Positions 42,430-45,236 of a stretch of 45,236 nucleotides of DNA are shown here, piece by piece. Both the position numbers and the translations under genes were made by a program. The notes beneath the pieces were generated by a model that worked only from the letters and a program-made list of their open reading frames with translations, had not been told where the DNA came from and did not search any database. Position 1 is the stretch's first letter. Each line of letters opens with the position of its first letter. This DNA comes from Mogibacterium pumilum (GTDB lineage Bacteria; Bacillota; Clostridia; Peptostreptococcales; Anaerovoracaceae): positions 336,619 to 381,854 of the forward strand of contig NZ_CP016199.1 in the NCBI RefSeq assembly GCF_002243385.1, in the 5' to 3' direction.

Positions 42430-44148
42430 ATGGCAAAAACAGCGAATTATATATCACATATGAATAATCGTTGGCGTCATGTTGCATTAACATTTGCGTG
42501 TGTGTCGATGCTTGTTTGTAGTTTTTGCTTAGTAGCAAATGCTTCAACTGAAGAGGATGCCACTACTGAGACTGTGACTAATGAAACAGCTGTTGAAGCG
42601 AGACAAAGTGAAACCGTGACACAGACTGAGCAGGGCGAAGCTGCTACAGAAACTCAGGAAGGCACCAATAACAAAACGCCTGCAGAGGCGGTGGACAGAA
42701 CCCGTGAGACAAGAGTAGCAGCTGCATCAAGCAATAATATTGCAGATGCACCATCTGTTACAGGCACATGGAAGAGAGAGGCTGGCGGATGGCGTTTTTA
42801 TAACAAGTCTGGCGTAATGCAAAAGGGATTTTGCTATATTGATGGTAAGAAATACTACTTTGGACCAACTGATGGCCTAATGAAAGCTGGCTGGCAGAAG
42901 GTAGGTAGATATTATTACTACCTCGGTGCAGCGGGTGATGGTTCCGCTAAGATTGGCTGGCAGTACGTTGGCGGATTATGGTATTACTTCCAGATTAATG
43001 GAGTAATGTCATATGGAATGGCTGACGTTGGCTCTTCGGTCTACTACTTTGGTTCATCTAGTGACGGTGCAATGAAGACAGGCTGGCAGACAATTTATGA
43101 CCTGTACTATTACTTCGGTGGTGCAAATGACGGTGCTATGAAGAAGGGCTGGCAGTACGTTGGCGGAAACTGGTACTATTTTGATGAAACTGGATACATG
43201 TATTCTGGCAGACAGAACATAGGTGGTAAAAATTACTACCTTGGAGCAGCTAATGATGGTGCAATGAAGACAGGCTGGCAGAAAGTCGGTAGTGAATGGA
43301 TGTATTTAAATGGTTCTGGCGACGGCTCTGCAAAGACAGGCTGGAACACCGTTGGTGGATACTGGTACTACTTCGACAGGACTGGCCTTATGAAGACAGG
43401 CTGGCAGACAATCTCTGGAAGCCTTTATTACCTTGGCGGTGCTAATGACGGCTCGATGAAGACTGGCTGGTTCAAAGAAGGTAACAACTGGTACTACTCT
43501 AATGGGTCAGGCGTAGCTCAGAAGGGGTGGCAGCAGATCGGTGGATATTGGTACTATCTCGAAAGCAACTATGCTCTCGTTAGAGATACTATCAAGAACA
43601 TTGCTGGACGCAATTACGTGTTTAACGCTGATGGTGTGATGATGACCAAGTCATTCACTTTTAAGGGTAGAAAATACATTGCGGATGAATCAGGTGCTGT
43701 AATGAGCGTGAGCGAGCCAAGTAACGTTATCGACTATGGTATACAGTTCCTTGGCGAAAACGGTGACAGATTCAACGATTGGTACTACAACGGAAACATA
43801 AAGTATCGCTCGTGGGCTTGGTGCAACACTTTCGTGTCGTATGTTATGTATAACTGCGGAATTAACTTCAAGAAGACAGCATATGTGCCTAATGCAGAGC
43901 AATGGATGCATAGCAACTACAAGTGGGTAGATTACAAGGATGCAAAAGCTGGAGATGTAATTGTATTCTGTTGGTCAGGTCAGGGTCACAATAGCGGACG
44001 TGGTGATAGAGACCATATTGGATTCCTGATTTCTAAGAATGCTGATGGTACCTTCACTACACTTGAGGGAAATACCAATAATGGAAAGGTTGCAATCAGA
44101 ACTAGATATTCCAAGAATATCAGAAATATATTCAGTCCAAAGCGTTAA
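42430..44148 (+). CDS. Cell-wall-binding-repeat protein with C-terminal CHAP-type peptidase domain
   Basis: A 572-residue secreted protein from ATG 42430 after AAAGGGGG. A long signal peptide covers residues about 14-39, then an acidic Thr/Glu-rich linker (40-95). Residues about 110-430 hold some fourteen choline/wall-binding repeats of the GWQ-GG-WYYF type with aromatic pairs. The C-terminal domain (about 435-572) has WAWCNTFVSYVMY with the catalytic Cys, AGDVIVF and DHIGFLI with the His, typical of CHAP/amidase-like wall hydrolases. The aromatic repeats fit choline on teichoic acid, and the next gene is a cytidylyltransferase of the LicC type. Confidence 0.9.
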   Translation: MAKTANYISHMNNRWRHVALTFACVSMLVCSFCLVANASTEEDATTETVTNETAVEARQSETVTQTEQGEAATETQEGTNNKTPAEAVDRTRETRVAAASSNNIADAPSVTGTWKREAGGWRFYNKSGVMQKGFCYIDGKKYYFGPTDGLMKAGWQKVGRYYYYLGAAGDGSAKIGWQYVGGLWYYFQINGVMSYGMADVGSSVYYFGSSSDGAMKTGWQTIYDLYYYFGGANDGAMKKGWQYVGGNWYYFDETGYMYSGRQNIGGKNYYLGAANDGAMKTGWQKVGSEWMYLNGSGDGSAKTGWNTVGGYWYYFDRTGLMKTGWQTISGSLYYLGGANDGSMKTGWFKEGNNWYYSNGSGVAQKGWQQIGGYWYYLESNYALVRDTIKNIAGRNYVFNADGVMMTKSFTFKGRKYIADESGAVMSVSEPSNVIDYGIQFLGENGDRFNDWYYNGNIKYRSWAWCNTFVSYVMYNCGINFKKTAYVPNAEQWMHSNYKWVDYKDAKAGDVIVFCWSGQGHNSGRGDRDHIGFLISKNADGTFTTLEGNTNNGKVAIRTRYSKNIRNIFSPKR

Positions 44149-44190
44149 ATCGCACTAGCGATTCGCAGGATGAAAATAATAGTATAAAAG

Positions 44191-44218
44191 AGACTAGGCG
44201 TAAGCCTGGTCTTTTTTG
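44191..44218 (+). terminator. Terminator after the wall-binding protein
   Basis: AGACTAGGC pairs with GCCTGGTCT around GTAA, then six T and a G. One U-G pair is in the stem. Confidence 0.85.
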
Positions 44219-44364
44219 TCAGCACTCAACTATCGGATTATATTATGGCTAGAAAAACGTGTTCATTAAATACATATATTGCATGTTCATGAAAATAATG
44301 ATATTGTATATAGCGAACAAAAAACTACAAACAAGCTAATTCATGATAAATTGCGAGATACGAT

Positions 44365-45236
44365 ATGAAGACAAAACTATCTACTATTGAACTGGATGTT
44401 CTGAAAACTTTAAAAGGCAACGCGAGAGCCACACAGAGAGAAGTTGCAGAGGCTAATGGAGCTTCTCTAGGAAGTGTGAACGGTGCAATCGTTAAACTAA
44501 GAGAACTCGGATTCCTAAGTGCAGACAACAACATTACAGCAAAGGCGGAAGAGCTGCTAGCGGGATCGAAGCCGCAGAATGCAGTGATTTTGGCAGCTGG
44601 ATTTGGCATGAGAATGGTTCCTATTAACACCGTATATCCGAAGGCCATGCTCAAGGTTCATGGCGAAGTTCTGATTGAACGATTAATCAGACAGCTTCAT
44701 GAAGCTGGAATCACCAAGATTGACGTTGTGGTTGGATTCATGAAAGAAAGCTTTGAATACCTCATGGATGAATATGGCGTAAATCTGATTACAAATAGGG
44801 ACTATGCGAGTAAGGAGAACCTCCACTCCCTCAAACTCGCAAGCAAGCAGCTTGGCAATACCTATGTGATTCCGTCAGATATCTGGTTCAAGGAAAATCC
44901 ATTTGGACAGTGCGAACCATACTCTTGGTATATGGTGTCGGATAGCAAGAATGCGCACAGCAGAGTTAAACTAAACAGGAACAAGGAGCTCATAGATATC
45001 GGAAGTGATACGAACAAAAAACTAAAGATGATGGGTGTGGCATATATAAGCCGCGAGGATGCCGATGAAGTAAGGCGTAGGATTGTGAAATTCAGTAGCC
45101 GAGACGACTGCTACTGGGAGGATGCCTTGTATACGGAAACGAGACCTCGCAAGATGATTCTGCTTGGGAAAAAGATTCCAGAGAACTTCGCTGTGGGCAT
45201 CAATACATACGATCAGCTGTGCACCTTTGATTCTGG
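44365..45236 (+). CDS. Winged helix plus LicC-like nucleotidyltransferase, runs off the window
   Basis: The frame is open from ATG 44365 to the window end, about 290 residues. Residues about 1-65 form a winged-helix domain (TQREVAEANGASLGSVNGAIVKLRELGFL). The rest is a nucleotidyltransferase: VILAAGFGMRMVPINTVYPKAML is the NTP-binding signature with the metal region VIPSDIWF. It resembles LicC, which makes CDP-choline from phosphocholine for decorating teichoic acid; these proteins can be fused to a choline kinase, whose part would lie beyond the window. It neighbours a choline-type wall-binding protein. Assignment to choline rather than a sugar is inference. Confidence 0.75.
   Translation, partial: MKTKLSTIELDVLKTLKGNARATQREVAEANGASLGSVNGAIVKLRELGFLSADNNITAKAEELLAGSKPQNAVILAAGFGMRMVPINTVYPKAMLKVHGEVLIERLIRQLHEAGITKIDVVVGFMKESFEYLMDEYGVNLITNRDYASKENLHSLKLASKQLGNTYVIPSDIWFKENPFGQCEPYSWYMVSDSKNAHSRVKLNRNKELIDIGSDTNKKLKMMGVAYISREDADEVRRRIVKFSSRDDCYWEDALYTETRPRKMILLGKKIPENFAVGINTYDQLCTFDS

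Overview
The window looks like a low-GC anaerobic Firmicute of the class Clostridia. The best fit from protein flavour is the Mogibacterium / '[Eubacterium]' oral-gut group, but this is an inference without database support. Pointers are AT-rich intergenic DNA, strong GGAGG ribosome sites, a choline-binding-repeat wall protein next to a LicC-type cytidylyltransferase, a gadCB acid-resistance pair, and a candidate UGA-containing selenoprotein gene.

Layout. 1-1470: end of an unknown gene, a membrane-anchored partner and an orphan coding remnant (possibly a decayed toxin/immunity-type locus). 1664-12353: a complete type III-A (Csm) CRISPR-Cas locus in the order cas6, cas10/csm1, csm2, csm3, csm4, csm5, CRISPR array part 1, a small membrane-protein gene lying inside the array, CRISPR array part 2, cas1, cas2, csm6. 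12655-15658: gadC-gadB. 15856-17346: a surface-protein pseudogene. 17452-20689: plsC, dtd, an EamA transporter and a DUF3842 gene. 20795-27572: a peptide/nickel-type ABC transporter (two permeases, lipoprotein, fused double ATPase) followed by larE and larB. 27868-28893: rpsF-ssb-rpsR behind an S6:S18 leader. 29052-31929: small genes (unknown, cupin, cyclodeaminase-like, TfoX-like, VOC) and a candidate sRNA. 32162-37308: tetR divergent from an MMPL transporter and its secreted heptad-repeat partner. 37389-38288: a YitT-family protein. 38821-40697: RloA plus a broken RloB. 40812-45236: ndk, a truncated LysR gene, a repeated RNA-like module, the candidate selenoprotein, a wall-binding CHAP protein, and a winged-helix/LicC-like gene running off the window.

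Most notable points. (1) The CRISPR system has intact crRNA processing, adaptation and Cas10 HD/GGDD motifs, but two RNA-cutting activities look lost. Csm3 has Ile at position 32 where the catalytic Asp is expected, and csm6 has an in-frame TAA that cuts off the HEPN motif, which is still encoded downstream in the same frame. (2) A four-helix membrane-protein gene with a good ribosome site sits between two CRISPR repeats and has no strong promoter of its own, so it may be expressed from, and processed with, the crRNA precursor. (3) At 41741-42268 an in-frame TGA precedes Cys in a HesB/IscA-like 'CC/Se' context, with a plausible bacterial SECIS hairpin 29 nt downstream and a C-terminal winged helix, suggesting a selenoprotein with an unusual domain fusion.

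Several genes carry in-frame nonsense codons (csm6, the surface protein twice, rloB), so parts of this region are under relaxed selection or phase-variable decay.
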